Notes: generated by a model from the letters alone, not told the origin. Positions 23,701 through 36,254 are shown, counted from the first letter of the stretch. The stretch: DNA of 64,000 nucleotides from Phallusia mammillata (GCA_003260075.1 QLIY01000322.1:25462-89461); one strand, 5' to 3'. Numbers and translations: made by a program.

Positions 23701-26233
23701 TTTTTGGTTGAGGGACAATCGATGATGATTTACATTCTCATTTCACCAACAAACACATTAAAACTCGTTTAAATTTTTGCCTAGGACAACCAACTTCAAG
23801 CCTATTGCCGCGATTTTTTTGCGGCTGGGACTGAAACATCCAGTTCCACATTATCATGGTGCATTGCCTTTCTACTAAACTTTCCAGAATACTACGAGAT
23901 AATCGAAAAAGAGATTAATGACACCATCGGTAAGCGTAAATATTTTTTCTATATATTTCTTGTTTTTTTTGAAAAAAAAGTGGTACCTGCATGTATTAAG
24001 GCCCCCATAACGGAAGAACCATTATACAGAGCGAACAAGAAATTTGTAAACCGTTGGGATTAGGTATAAATTTTTGAAAAATCCTTTTTCTCATAGAAAT
24101 AAAATAGGCAGTGAGCCTTTATACCTTCAGGAACCTAATTTATGATACATCATTTTTGCTTGAAACGAATGCATTCATAAAGTTTCCCCCATGTGTATTC
24201 ACTTGGCGGAAACGTACAAAAGCAAAGAAATAAACAAAAATGCAAACTAAGACCTTTTCGGTGCTTCATAAGCAATTAAACAATGAGTACGTTAAACTTG
24301 ATCAATGATTGATCAATTTGCACAGGAACGGCCGGAAGACCGTCGATGTCAGAGAGAAATGACATGCCAATGACCTGTGCTTTTATTCAAGAGGTGATGC
24401 GAAACAGAACTCTAGCGCCCCTAGCGATGCTCCACGCCACCACACACACAACTAAGCTGATGGGATATGTGATTCCCAAAGGAACTCAGGTTAGGAAAAA
24501 TGTTGTTACGCAGAGTCAACAAAAACGAAAAAGCAACTGCCTGACAAACACGGTTTGAACAACTAGTCAATGTCATGACACTACATGTTGAAAAGAAGCG
24601 TATTTTTTCTCTTGTAAGGTTAGGATTTAGTAATATTTCGGCCACAACTATTACTTTGACCAATAAAAAGAAAGTATTGTCTATTCTCTTTTCGTTTAGT
24701 TAAGGCATTGTATGGCTGTCAAGCAACAACAAAACATGTTAAAGTATCGTTTAACCAACCCACTTCCACGTACGCAGTTTTAGATTTACTTCCAGTTTTG
24801 CATGTAAGATTGCAGTATGACGTGCCACTGTTTGTGCCAGGAAGTAGTGGGCGGTGACCAAACACCAAAACAAGGTGGCTCTTTAAACCAGGGTTCACCA
24901 ATCTTTTTTACACAGAGCCGGTAGATGTTAAAATGACACGCGAGAGCCACATAGCATACAAGCCCCAACGTACCGCCATTTCATAATTGTGCTTTGCGAA
25001 GAGCTTTTATGGGATCAGTTTATGCGTACTCAACCCACGGGTCGTAGTTTGGTGATCCCTGCTTTAAACTATAAACCACCTTCCAAAAAGATACACTTGG
25101 AAACAACAACAAAAAACACTACGCCTATGTATTTTATTTACAAGTCACTTTTCCAATCAGACAGCAAGACTTTGCCCGATTTTTAAGACGTTCAATTGAG
25201 CCGACTGCTATAAAAACATCCAGATGAAATTTTGATAACAGTTGAATACTGTATTCCCATGTATGGTACCGTTTTGGCCGACATTAATCACACTTGCTTT
25301 ATGCCTGTGTAGTAGCACGTCTGACTTTGGGCGTTTGGTTAAAACAGACTAGCGTGATATGATAAACTATGTTTAACAGACATAGTTGTTGCGTTGAACA
25401 AAAATATATTTAGGTTGTGACACAAACAACGAGGTAGACTGTCGACATAACAGGTCCAATCCGGTTTAATTAGTACGTGAATTGTAGACTTAAAGCAACA
25501 ACATGTCTTTGTTTAACCTCTAATAAAAAAACCATGAATGAATAAAAAACCTATATGTATATGTTATGTTATTGTATATGTTATTGTAGCCAGTATTCGG
25601 ATTCGCACCAACACCAAAGTTCCACAATTTGCCCACGAAAATAGTAGTATTTGTACGCTTTTTTCGTTAAACTTAATTTGTTTTAGGTGTATTCGATATA
25701 AACAATAAACGGAAAACTTTTAAATAGGAGACGCGTTAGCTTTCGTTATCCCTAATCTACCGACAACATTGTGCAAAAATCAAGACTGTAACGGCCATGT
25801 TCACACATTTTATAGTAATGACCTTGGTAATTGTCATGAAGTAATTTGTTCTTGCTTATCACAATATCAGATAAAAAGGGTAAAAGTCTTTTTTGAAAGG
25901 TTGTGTCAACAGGTAATTCCTAATCTGGATGGAGCCCATATGGACCCCGTAGATTGGCCCAACCCAGACGTATTTAACCCACGAAGGCATATTGATGAGA
26001 ACGGAAAATTTGTGAAATCAAACAAAATTATTCCGTTTTCGGTTGGAGCCAGATTTTGCATTGGAGAGAGCTTAGCCCGAGCTGAAATTTACATTTTCTT
26101 GGTGAAGCTGCTTCAAAGGTTTCACATAAAGTCATCTAAACAATTTCCACCACCCGTCAATGAAGGCATAATATCTGCTACTCTTAGCATTAAGGAATGC
26201 GAAGTCATCCTCACTGAAAAAGATGGAAAGTAA
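20748..26233 (+). CDS. Cytochrome P450, CYP2-clan-like, microsomal
   Basis: Nine exons, 20748-21032, 21479-21621, 21841-21943, 22278-22387, 23254-23375, 23464-23585, 23785-23929, 24326-24489 and 25913-26233, sum to 1515 nt: 504 residues, normal for a CYP2-type enzyme. An N-terminal hydrophobic anchor (about residues 15-30, ending WYWWKRP) precedes the proline hinge FPPGPRGVPLLG, so the enzyme should sit on the ER membrane. The I-helix oxygen-activation motif AGTET is at about 309-313, the K-helix ExxR (EVMR) at 366-369, the FNPRR meander motif near 419, and the heme ligand is Cys447 in FSVGARFCIG. All catalytic motifs are intact, so this is a probable functional monooxygenase; substrate unknown. 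Nine exons with a 'PPGP' hinge and RETGLGKR in the C-helix region fit CYP2 (2J/2U/2D-like), but I cannot place the subfamily. Introns 4 and 8 each carry a hAT MITE. Confidence 0.93.
22871..23188. mobile_element. hAT-family MITE (318 bp) in P450 intron 4
   Basis: It begins CAGGGGTGGGCAGCCT and ends AGGCTGCCCACCCCTT, a near-perfect inverted repeat. It is flanked by an exact 8-bp target-site duplication GGTTAAGG (22863-22870 and 23189-23196). The 8-bp duplication and CAGGGG terminus are diagnostic of hAT elements. There is no coding capacity, so it is non-autonomous. The subterminal GCCCGCGGGCCACATGTGGC is typical of this MITE class. Confidence 0.92.
24889..25061. mobile_element. hAT-family MITE (173 bp) in P450 intron 8
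   Basis: Termini CAGGGTTCACCAATC and GTTTGGTGATCCCTG are inverted with two mismatches. The exact 8-bp target-site duplication CTTTAAAC lies at 24881-24888 and 25062-25069. Its terminal sequence differs from the MITE in intron 4, so it belongs to another subfamily. Confidence 0.9.
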
Positions 26234-26560
26234 TTAAGTGACATTCAATGCAAATTTAATGCAGAGCAAATCAACTTGTTGAATCTTATGCATAGCTTTG
26301 CAGACAAGAAAAGAGTTCTTTCCGTTAACTCATTTACTTATCACAAAACGTATGTTTAAACGTAGTGATAAAATCCAAAAATCAGTGAAACGCGCTTGTG
26401 CATGTCTTCTCCTGCGAAAGCAAGGTGCATGAAAAGTCAAATTTATAAACAAGATTTTGTTTAAAAAATAACCATGGTGGATTCATATAAGATTAATGGG
26501 AAATGTAAGAGCCCAAATAGACATAAAAAGCAACATGCTTTATTCTTCAAATGTTTAGGT

Positions 26561-26651
26561 CAGGGGTTGGCAATGTTGGCACACGAAGTCATTACCACAT
26601 GGAAATAACAAGTAAATCAGTACGCGTCGCATGAAGAGTTGCCGACCCAAG
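26561..26651. mobile_element. Short hAT-like MITE downstream of the P450
   Basis: The left end CAGGGGTTGGCAA pairs with the right end TTGCCGACCCAAG. Flanks GTTTAGGT and GTTCAGGC match at 6 of 8 positions, suggesting an old target-site duplication. At 91 bp it has no coding capacity. Confidence 0.55.
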
Positions 26652-26663
26652 GTTCAGGCAAAT

Positions 26664-26824
26664 GCCAATGATATCACTGATGATACTAGGCGCCGGCAGA
26701 AAATTTTGCTTGCCCCCTTTTGCCCTCATGTACCGGCGCGGGGGGGGGGCCATTGATATCACTGATGATACTAGGGGCCGGCAGAAAATTTTGCTTGCCC
26801 CCTTTTGCCCTCATGTACCGGCGC
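26664..26824. repeat. 75-bp duplicate flanking a poly-G linker (26740-26749), with internal inverted ends
   Basis: 26664-26739 and 26750-26824 are near-identical. Each copy contains GGCGCCGG or GGGCCGG near one end and CCGGCGC at the other, a small inverted repeat that may be a separate short element. Confidence 0.7.
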
Positions 26825-27204
26825 CCATTCTGATGATGCCATAAGCATTTGCCTAAACGTTTGAACAATAAAGCATGTCGTTTTTACGTCTATTATGAAC
26901 AGATATGTGCATCGTATTTCAGAATCATGAAAGTTATTGCAAGGCTGCAAAATGAATCTATCAATTTTGCGGTTTAAATGAAATGCAGTGTTTAAGAACA
27001 TTATTACCCCTGTACTATATTACGACGAAAAAAACAAGCAGTTAGTAAGACATACGTGTGACCCAGTTAGCCTGAAAGATAACATTGGTGTAATTTGTCT
27101 GCATCAGTGTTAGCAACCTGTAACAAGGCTCTTCCGTTTTACCTAAACACGAGGAAGGTTTTTAAACCTCGTAAATCGAGTTCCTGTTTACTTACCCTGT
27201 TCGC

Positions 27205-27320
27205 AAAATCCCTCGCGACGTCACCTCACGCACCCGCCTTTGGCCAATCGGCGTTAAGTCACGCTTGACGACTGTTGCTAAGCGCACGCCGGTGCCGATA
27301 GTGGTAACGTAGTGTACGAA
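27205..27320. promoter_or_regulatory. Promoter-like island: CRE, CCAAT and X-box-like sites
   Basis: A GC-richer island contains GACGTCAC (CRE-like), GGCCAATCGGCG (CCAAT/NF-Y) and CTGTTGCTAAGCGC (RFX X-box-like half). It is followed at 27381 by an ATG opening a 12-codon frame that ends at a GTAAGG donor (27416). On the other strand a GGTAAGT donor lies near 27200. No downstream exon was recognised in either direction, so the gene it would serve is unknown. Confidence 0.35.
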
Positions 27321-27419
27321 CTTATTCGCCAGTCTGAATTAATTCTAAATATAAGTTTATGTAACAAAAACTGCCAGAAAATGCGGCTAGGAATGTGGTT
27401 TCGTTGCCAAGGAAAGTAA

Positions 27420-28573
27420 GGCTATGCTAACATTTTGGAGCCATTTTTGTCCTGCCAGACAGTTTGAACTTTTGACAGCATCGCAGAAAGACCGAGAGCG
27501 TATTGTTTGTTATTTTAATTTTCGATACAATTTATTTCTCGAAGCGTAAAGTTTTAGAACTTATACATCGTCACAAAAAGAAGGCTTTACAACGTCAAAA
27601 CTAGGCATATTTTACTAAGTGTCACATATATTACCAAGTAAACCTTTCTTATTTGTTTTGAAAAATTATTTTATTAAAAAACGTATCAGGAAATCTGACT
27701 TCATTATAATAGATATATTATTAGCAGCATTTTGTTTCTGCATTTGGAAATTTAAATAACGCCACACAAGTTCAAAAGAAGTTGATTCATGCAAAGACAG
27801 TTGTGTTACACACAAAAACCTAAACGTAGGTTACTACCATCAACGACCCCTGTGGCTAAAATTTACCAGATACAGAACGTTACAGAAAAAGCATTTAAAG
27901 AATTACTCTATTTTGGGTTGAGTGGAGTTCGTTTCGCAAAAAACAACGTCACAAACTGCACAGAACAATCACCAAGCCGGAAATACCTGCGCAGCGTCGA
28001 AACGTAAAGGAGTGCAAAATGGTGGAGGGGTATTTTATGGATGATAGCTAAACGCGCTGTAGCTAGAACGTAAACCCGTATATCCTTTAAAAGCACACTG
28101 ACCACAACACTCCCCGAAGTATCCGTTTAATTTTCCTCTGCTGAATACGGAAGTACCTCACTCATCAGCTGATCATGATATATTTTGGCTTGATTACCTA
28201 ATTTCCTATTCAGCACATGCATGAGTCAAAATAGAACCTGCCTCGGTAGACGTTGAAATAGTTTACATACGTGCAGTTAGAAAAAGAGTTTCCATACGTG
28301 CAGTTAGAAAATGTCTGAAAATGTCTGAAAATAAAGTGAAAAACGCAATCACAGCTAAAATCTAATGCAGGGACATTCAAAGTAGTCAGGGTTTGGATAG
28401 GATAATATTCGATAAAAAATGTTGTTAAATTCGTAGGTTTTGACAGAGTTTTTCGACAACTGCTTAGCGCTGGTGTGCAGTGAGGGATTTCTAAGTTTGC
28501 TAGTAAATATACGTATTTGCACAGTGCAAATATCCTCCAACATTTTTAGGCTGGATGACATTATGCACGTGTA
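27420..28573. other. Intergenic, P450 to first GPCR
   Basis: No exon with a recognisable domain, RNA gene or terminal-repeat element was found. Confidence 0.45.
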
Positions 28574-29159
28574 CAAGGCCTAATTTTAATCTCGTTTCTC
28601 ACCAAAAGAGGTCTCACCCATCGCATTACATATATAAATGGAAAATACATGTCATTTTTTAACAACATGCCGCCGTTCACGTACCTTCCTGTAATTAACT
28701 TTCGAGGCATCGATAATTTTTAATTTGATAATTCAAAAATCAATGTTTAAAGTGTTTACAACTAATATTTAAGAGTTTTTGAATCGCAGATAGAAACAGT
28801 TGCAAGTTTCAGGCTAGTAAACGTCAGCTAAAGTAAAATTCAAGTAACGATACGGCATCCCACCGGGGGGGGGGGCAAGGCCTAATTTTAATCTCGTTTG
28901 TCACCAAAAGAGGTCTCACCCATCGCATTACATGGAAAAATACATGTCATTTTTTAACAACATGCCGACGTTCACGTACCTTCCTGTAATTAACTTTCGA
29001 GGCATCGATCGTGGCATAATTTGATAATTCAAAAATTAATGTTTAAAGTGTTTACAACTAATATTTAAGAGTTTTGAATGGCAGATAGAAACAGTTGCAA
29101 GTTTCAGGCTGGTAAACGTCAGCTAAAGTAAAATTCAAGTAACGATACGGCATCCCACC
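28574..29159. repeat. About 290-bp duplicate of the GPCR-1 5' flank around a poly-G linker (28865-28874)
   Basis: 28574-28864 and 28875-29159 match with small indels (for example ACATATATAAATGG versus ACATGG, and GATAATTTTTAATTTG versus GATCGTGGCATAATTTG). The second copy ends 26 bp before the GPCR-1 start codon, so the promoter appears twice but is probably single in the genome. Confidence 0.85.
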
Positions 29160-29185
29160 AATTTGCATATTAATCTCTGACAACT

Positions 29186-32100
29186 ATGGATACTATTTTC
29201 ACTACGATGGAAAGCACAACGGCGAATACAACAACAGAGTAAGTACACCGGTGCTAAATATTTACTATGGATCTTCGTATTGAAACAGAGGCAGATTGAT
29301 TTTACTGAATTGTCCAAGCTATTATTTTATGAAAAATACTAAGTCGTACTTGTTAGTTGGGCTAAAGCGTTAATTCAAATGTTTACATTTTTGCTTTGAA
29401 GAGTTTTGTGGGGTTCAAATTAACTTTCTGATTAATAAAATGGTTATAAGTTTTGAAAAGGAATGCGTTGATTATAAACTGATGTGGTGGAAACTAAATG
29501 TTTTTAAATTCTTTGTGTGTTACAGACCGTACCAAGTTCCGTTTACTGATGGAGAAATAATTCTTTCAGCAACAATTCTTATCATTTTTTTGATAATTGG
29601 AGTCGTTGCCAATGCTCTTACAATCGCTGTTATCATCACTTACAACACTCTGAAGTAAGGCGTGGACAATTTAAAAGCCTTTTAAAGTACATTTTATTTG
29701 ATTTTTTTGAATTATTTCCTGAAAAATAAGGATGTTAACAACAGGTTGGTTGAAATTTTGCAATTAGCGCCCATTTATGGCGAAATATTGTTGTCGAATA
29801 GCGTTGCAAAGACGAAATAGGTTCTTAACCTCAACGTTCAAAACATTTACCACCCTAAAAGGTTTCATATTCTAGACGTTGGGACCAGGTCTTATTTGTG
29901 CCTGTCTCCAGTTCCATCGATTGTTTTGCTAACGACCGGCACAGCGGTTTCCTAAATAGCCAACGTGCCAATACAATGCGCAATGACGGTTCTAATTGTT
30001 CTTTTTTTTCGCAGTCAAAGCGTTTTCATGCGATTTATATTGTCTCTGTGCATTTCTGATCTTACTTCAGCCTCCATAAGTTGGTTGTTTCTATACCGAA
30101 GAACGTGGGGCTTCGATGTATGGGGAATTCCCGACTTCTTTTGCAAGGTATAACGAGTTTATTTGTCATGTCTTAATTGTAGTTGCACAGGCAAATGCTG
30201 TATTATTGACTGAATGCTTTTTCGTTTAAAGCTTTATTGGGGAGCCGATTTGATGACTTCGTACGTAACAGCGCTTCACATTCTCTCGTTCGCCATCTTG
30301 CGGTGGGTTTCCATAAAGTTTCCCGTCGTTTTTCACAAGATTAAGTTGTGGCAGGGAAATGTAAGTTTCACTATACACGGACTTGAAGAGAAAAATTCAA
30401 GAACGTAACTGCCAGAGAATTTGTGTGTAAGGAATACATTATGTTGATACGTCTGCATGATGTATTCTTAAAACACAATTCTCTGGCATAGGCTTTTTTG
30501 CATTTTATTGGATGTTTTAGATTTTAAACAGTTACAAGCAAGTATGCAGCCATAAACAGGCTTTGTGACTTTAACATAAAAAAACTTTTATCAAAAGTAT
30601 ACCACTGGACAAATGTTAAACTTAATTCCTTTTAGCGTGGTGAGGGCTTTATTGCAAAACAAATGCTTGCGATACTCGTAAATTCATAATAAAATATTGA
30701 ACATGCCTTGTGAGCAAATTAAATGACAAATCGAGTTTGTTTAAACAGGTGTGGATTTCAATTATCTGGGCCGTTTGTTTCCTCGTTGGTTTTATTCCTT
30801 TTGCGGTGATATTTGGTGCCCAAAAAAGAAACCGACTGAGCAACGAACCGGATTCAGTATGGCCTGCGTGTACTGTACTGCCAGAAAAGTAATGCTCGAT
30901 AATTTATTTAAAAACTATAAACACAGAAAACAAATTGTTAGAAATTTGTCTGCTGACGCATTTTGACGAACCAGATTTCTTTGAAGAAATAAAAAGTCTA
31001 GCATAAAACGAAACAAATTCCTAAGCAATTTTCTTTTTCTATCAGGTTTTCGTGTAATTCAGATTTGCTTACTTATAGTGTAGTATTTTACAAACTGAAT
31101 TCAATTGGCTAATTACCGTATTTGATCTAATCAATTTGTGAAATCGTACAGAAAGATATCAAACAGTTTTATTTTTTAAATGACAAAAAATGGCAACCAT
31201 TTCAACGGTTATCAGTTTAGTGAAAGCACAAGGCAGCATAGCCTACTGGTGTACAAAATGTTTAAACAAAAAAATATAAGAAACAAAACTTTATTTAAAG
31301 ACTCAACGACTACATCGAATATCAGAAAGTCGGTTACCCGATTTTTTTGATGTTGCCAGCAATCGGGGTGATTGTGTTTTGCATTCTGACAATAATTGTG
31401 GTGCAAGAAAAGTCAAATCCACCAGTTGCTGCACGATCATCGAAGCAAGAAAAGCGTTTGCGAAAGGAACGACAAGCCGTCCTGCAGTTGATCCTGATCA
31501 TTATATCGTTTCTAATTGGCTATGTGCCCTTTGTGGGTAAGTGAAAAAGTAGTAACCTATTGTGAGGTAATTTCATAGTTGCCTCCACATGTGACTTTGA
31601 TTTGTTCGTACGAAATGCATTTCTTTACACGAAAATGGGAAATCGTATTTCGTGTAAAAAAACATATGATGAAAACATTGTTGAGATATAAAGAAAACGC
31701 TACCTCAACTGGTTTGACCATTTCTAAAATAGTTTTGTAATTTTCAAACATGTCATGACAACAGGTACAAAGGTATAATTTACGCTGGATCGTGAGGTAA
31801 TTAGGTTTAAAGGGGGGGGGGCAGTTTTGTAATTTTCAAACATGTCATGGTACAAAGGTATAATTTACGCTGGATCGTGAGGTAATTAGGTTTAAAGAAA
31901 CCCTATCAGTTCACGAGTTATTTGTCTTGGCATTTAATCACTGCATCACACAGCACTCAAGTTATTAAGGTGCTAAAACGCCAGAATTCAAGAAGAAAAT
32001 ATAACCTTAAACATTTATAACCTATGCTTGTAACAAATTAAAAAAAAAGTTTGGTTGTTTTGTCACTGGTTTAAGTTTCTATCTACACAGCATACGAATA

Positions 32101-32383
32101 CTGGGCAGTGCACACACCTTCTACGACTAAGGAACACAGACGAATCGACTACTGGTTTGGAATGATCGAGTATTTCTTTCTGCGGTTCTCTGAGTGCCTT
32201 AACCCTTTCTTCTACAACCTGGGCTCAAGCAAGATGAGAAATCACACTTACAGCTTCATTAGAAGGAAGCTTTGCCCCTGCATTAAGTGGAAAAAACGTC
32301 CAATTACCAACCAAACCGGAAAACGCATTGCTTCGGGCAGCAGCGATGGACTCAAAACATCAGGGACAAATATGGGAGTGTGA
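29186..32383 (+). CDS. Rhodopsin-like GPCR, paralogue 1 of 4
   Basis: Seven exons, 29186-29238, 29526-29654, 30015-30147, 30232-30360, 30749-30888, 31301-31536 and 32091-32383, sum to 1113 nt (370 aa). There are seven hydrophobic segments. Class A landmarks are Asp76 in TM2 (LCISDL), Cys104 at the top of TM3 with a partner Cys189 in loop 2, Trp and Pro in TM4, Pro in TM6 and NPFFY (311-315) in TM7. The residue before Arg129 (exactly 25 after Cys104) is Leu, giving LRW instead of D/E-R-Y. TM6 reads IGYVPF instead of CWxP. The N-terminus is Thr-rich with an N-glycosylation site. The third loop is short and basic (RLRKERQAV), and the tail has KLCPC (possible palmitoylation) and ends MGV. The ligand is not inferable. 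A poly-G linker with a 75-80-bp duplicate lies in intron 6. Confidence 0.9.
31731..31897. repeat. About 78-bp duplicate in GPCR-1 intron 6 around a poly-G linker (31812-31821)
   Basis: 31731-31811 and 31823-31897 match except for a 6-bp ACAACA/GG-type indel. Intronic, so the coding sequence is unaffected. Confidence 0.8.
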
Positions 32384-32604
32384 GAGACAATCGATGACAG
32401 TTTTGTTTTCAAGCTGAATGTGCAGTTTTGTGTTTCACAATTATTATGCGCCGTCCAGCAAACTTGTGTCACATGTTGAAATGCATGGGTAATCCAGGAC
32501 TTTTTGTCGCCGAAGATGAAGAAACAACATTATAGTGTGTTTTGAAACGATAATGTATAAACGAGTTTGAAAAGTTCATTTTTTTGTACAAGTTACAAAA
32601 AAAT

Positions 32605-32610
32605 AATAAA
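32605..32610 (+). terminator. Polyadenylation signal of GPCR-1
   Basis: AATAAA lies 222 nt after the stop codon. Confidence 0.45.
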
Positions 32611-33336
32611 ATATGGATGATTGCATAAACTTTAAGCTATATACGTCCTTAGTGTACGTAGTGTAGACTTGTGCAGTGTAAAGTCGTGTTAACGTCAAAA
32701 ATTTGATTAAAACGGTAAAACGCCGTGATAAGTTATCGTGAGAGATTTGTTTCTTTCATTAATGTTTTATTTTCTGCGCCTGCAAAATGGTGTGAAAACA
32801 TGTTTGGACTTATAAGGATGTGGCAACCTCAAACAGTCTGGTAAACATTATGCGTTCACAAGGTTAAAAGGCTGTTAATTTTGTTTTGCATCCTACACTG
32901 CAGATCTAACCTAAAACTATTTGACAAATCAAAATTGCACAAGACTATTTCCAGTACCATTTTTTTAAAGAAGCGTACAGCCCATAGTTCGCCAGAAAGC
33001 TTCTGATATATTTGACAACGGCGTCCAAGCACTGGGTGGTTTTTATAAAGGGAGTTACTACAAAAGGGGTTATGTCAGGGCATAAAGTGTAAGTGTTTTA
33101 TAAACCGGTAAAGACAATACTACAAACAGGTAGACGCAGTATTAACGTCAGGTCTGTCATTTGCGTGCATGTCGCACAATGGACTTCCCTCAACGAGCAA
33201 TGTGCATATACAACCGTATACTGTTACCAACTTTGACTACAACTTCTTCGTCGTCGACACGAAAATCTGCTAGTATATGTCGGGTACCTTCTTAGCACCT
33301 GCGGGTTATACAAGTTGTAAGTAAGAGCGAGCTTTA

Positions 33337-33795
33337 CAGGTCGGTTCGGGCTTACCCTAAGCTTTTCAACATTTGTTTTTTTTAGGAATTGCAACAAAAG
33401 CATTTCAACAGCGATGTCTTCGACTGTAACTCCAAATATGTCGGTTTTAAATGCTACATCAGCAAGGTATGTAGTTTGTTTTAAATTTGATATCATGAGC
33501 CTATTTTTTTTGGGGGGGGGGATCGGTTCGGGCTTACCCTTGAATGAATTGGGTTTGATTCGAGTCTGATTTCACACACAGCCACATTTGAGCCGTAATT
33601 TTACGTTAGTTAATCTAACATTTTGACCTAAATCTGGTTTAGGGCAGGATTTAAAGCTTGTATACTTTCGGGTTTGAGTCTCAATTTCGGTTACACACTG
33701 TTTGCTGAGGTAAAGTGTTCAATTAAGCTTTTCAACATTTGTTTTTTTTAGGAATTGCAACAAAAGCATTTGGGGGGGGGGGGGGGGGGGGGGGG
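33337..33795. repeat. Duplicated GPCR-2 exon-1 flank with poly-G tracts at 33512-33521 and 33772-33795
   Basis: GGTTCGGGCTTACCCT occurs at about 33344 and 33525, and the 46-bp block beginning AAGCTTTTCAACATTTG at 33360 recurs at 33726. The second copy has about 185 bp (33541-33725) between the two blocks that the first lacks, as if the alleles differ by an indel. The second copy stops at a 24-G tract just before the exon-1 start codon. Confidence 0.75.
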
Positions 33796-36254
33796 AACGT
33801 TTTTGGTTATTGCCGCAGTGTCAGGCCCAATCAGTTGACTTATGTGGGGAATTACATTGTTTGTGTTTTCAGGTCGCAATTCACATAGATACGTTTAGCT
33901 ATTTTGTCCTTTTACAGAGTTTTTCAACAACCGTTCAACAATGCAGAGCTGATAATGTCCGCCACTATTCTTATCACGTTCATGGTGATAGGAATCGTTG
34001 CAAACACTATGACAATTGCTGTCATAGCGTCTTACAAGACACTGAAGTAAGCCCCCAAAAAGTGTATACCTTGCATTTGTACACAAAAACGTTATGACTC
34101 TACAATTGATAAATTGTGCCCCCCTTGTTATTGTTTGTTTGTGATTTGACTGTGTTGGAATGATTTGTATTTAAATTTTCTGAAGTCAAAACCGAGAGGT
34201 AACACACAAAGGGATTTTTCAGTAACACCGTCTTCATGAGATTCATTTTGTCGCTGTGTATTTCTGATCTAACATCTGCGGCCGTCAGCTGGTTGTATCT
34301 GTACCGACGAACGTGGGGATTCGATGTTTGGGGAATTCCTTTCTTTTTTTGTGAGGTAAAGAAAAACAACCCTAAACTCAGAACGAACCACAGTGTAAAC
34401 TCTTGTTCAAATTTTTCCATGGCAACATTTGGCCAGATGGCTGTGTACTTGCATAATGTTTTTATGTTTTGTTGTATAGTTGTATTGGGCCACCGACATT
34501 CTGACGTCGTACGTCACAGCCCTGCACATACTCTCGTTCGCCATCTTGCGGTATATTTCTATTCGATGCCCGTTTCTATACCAAAAGATCACAGTTAAGC
34601 ACGGCAACGTAAGTGAAGAATATTTGAATTTACATTTTTGGATATTCCTCTGTTTCAAATTGCATTGTATTAAAAGTGGCGCTCCTGTTTTTCAGACCAA
34701 GCAGGCATGTGGCGCATATTTACAAGAAACGTATTAGGCGCCTATAATAAAAGTATTTACAGTAAAGATGTCCCATTGAAGGAATATCGAAATACACGAC
34801 TGGTTCTAAAATGTTTGAAAAAATCTGAAAAATTAATAAAATGAAAATTTCATGTATACTTGTAGATATGGATCATGTCTATTTGGGTGATCAGCTTTGC
34901 CTGCGGCTTTACGCCCTTTATGTTCTTCTTTGGGGCAAAAGTTAGAAACCGATTTAGCAACGAAGTGGATGCGTCTTGGCCAGCTTGTTCAGTTTTGGTT
35001 GAAAGGTAAAGAAAATACAAACCGAAACCAGACCAGCATTATCCGAAAAGTACATATGCTTTTGCAACGCTTTTTTATTTCTAAAAGCCTTTTGCCTGCT
35101 TCGCCTTTTAATCGTTACAAATTTTACTCAGAAAAACATAAAAAAGCAGAATTTACTTTGAACCAATATGTTTTGCATGCTCAGTAAATAATAAGCGAAA
35201 TCTTCGTGTCCAGCAGTATTCACAGGCATCTTTATAAAAAAAATCCTACTTTCCTCTTGTGAACTCACTCAAACTGTGGTTCTTTTTTAGTTTAAAACGA
35301 GAGACTTTATTCATACTAACGTAAACATGTAACATTGGGATGCTGGAGAGTGCGGCCGAATACAAAATAAAGCCTGGAGTACCATCATTATCTAAACCTT
35401 GTTTTCAGGCACGACCAATACATGTTTTATCAAAACATTGCCTATCCCATATTCCTGCTCTCTCCGGCCATCGGGGTTTTAGGTTTTTGCCTTCTCATCA
35501 TTCTAATAGTAAGTGGAAAGTCAAAATTGGAGAACAACACAACGAGAGAAAGCTGCAGGAAAAACGAGAGGCGAATGCGAAAGGAGAAACAAGCTGTCTG
35601 GCAACTGCTACTTATCATAGCTTCGTTTATTATGGGATACATTCCCTTTGTTGGTTAGTTTTGACGGCCATGTATCTTTTTATATCATAAATAACTTTCA
35701 GCCCGGAAAATATCCAGATACTTTTAAAAAATTTTGTTTTTTGGGCTATTTTTTATCTGGGCGCTTTAAGGTTGTTGTTGCTATATGTTTCTGATGAACC
35801 AATTGATGCTTTATTAGGCCGTGCTTATATGGTGCTTATTCTCGTTGGGCCATGGTTTTGTTTTTGTAAAATAAAATAAAAACATTCGTTTCAACTACAG
35901 GGGTCAATAGTTCAATATAGTATAGTTACAGTCATAAAGGCCGTATAATCTACTCGTGTTATTTGCTCTACAGTTTACGAATTCTGGAGTCTGCGATCAT
36001 CGGGTTACACTGTAAATCATTGGAAGATAGACTATTGGTTCGGAATGAGCGAATACTTCCTTCTGCGATTTTCTGAGTGTCTCAATCCTCTATTTTACAA
36101 CCTCGGATCCAGTAAAATGAGGAGTCACACTTTTACATTCATCAAGAAGAAACTCTGCCCGTGTTTTGCATGGAAGATTAAACCGGCGCCGTCGACCCGA
36201 AGACCAGGATCCAGCGATATGCTGAGAACGTCAGGGACTGATTTAGGAGTGTAG
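33414..36254 (+). CDS. Rhodopsin-like GPCR, paralogue 2 of 4
   Basis: Exons 33414-33466, 33918-34046, 34223-34355, 34480-34608, 34866-35005, 35409-35653 and 35974-36254 sum to 1110 nt (369 aa). The first five exon lengths (53, 129, 133, 129, 140) are identical to paralogue 1, and the phases match throughout. Features are TM1 with IVANTMT, TM2 LCISDL, FFFCE at the start of TM3, ILRYIS in place of DRY, TM6 IMGYIPF and TM7 NPLFYNLGSSKMR. The N-terminus carries two N-glycosylation sequons (NMS, NAT). The third loop is longer by three residues and basic. The tail has KLCPC and ends DLGV. It is most similar to paralogue 1 (shared FDVWGIP loop). Intron 1 contains two poly-G linkers, so its length is unreliable. 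Start codon choice is supported by the conserved 53-nt exon 1. Confidence 0.9.
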
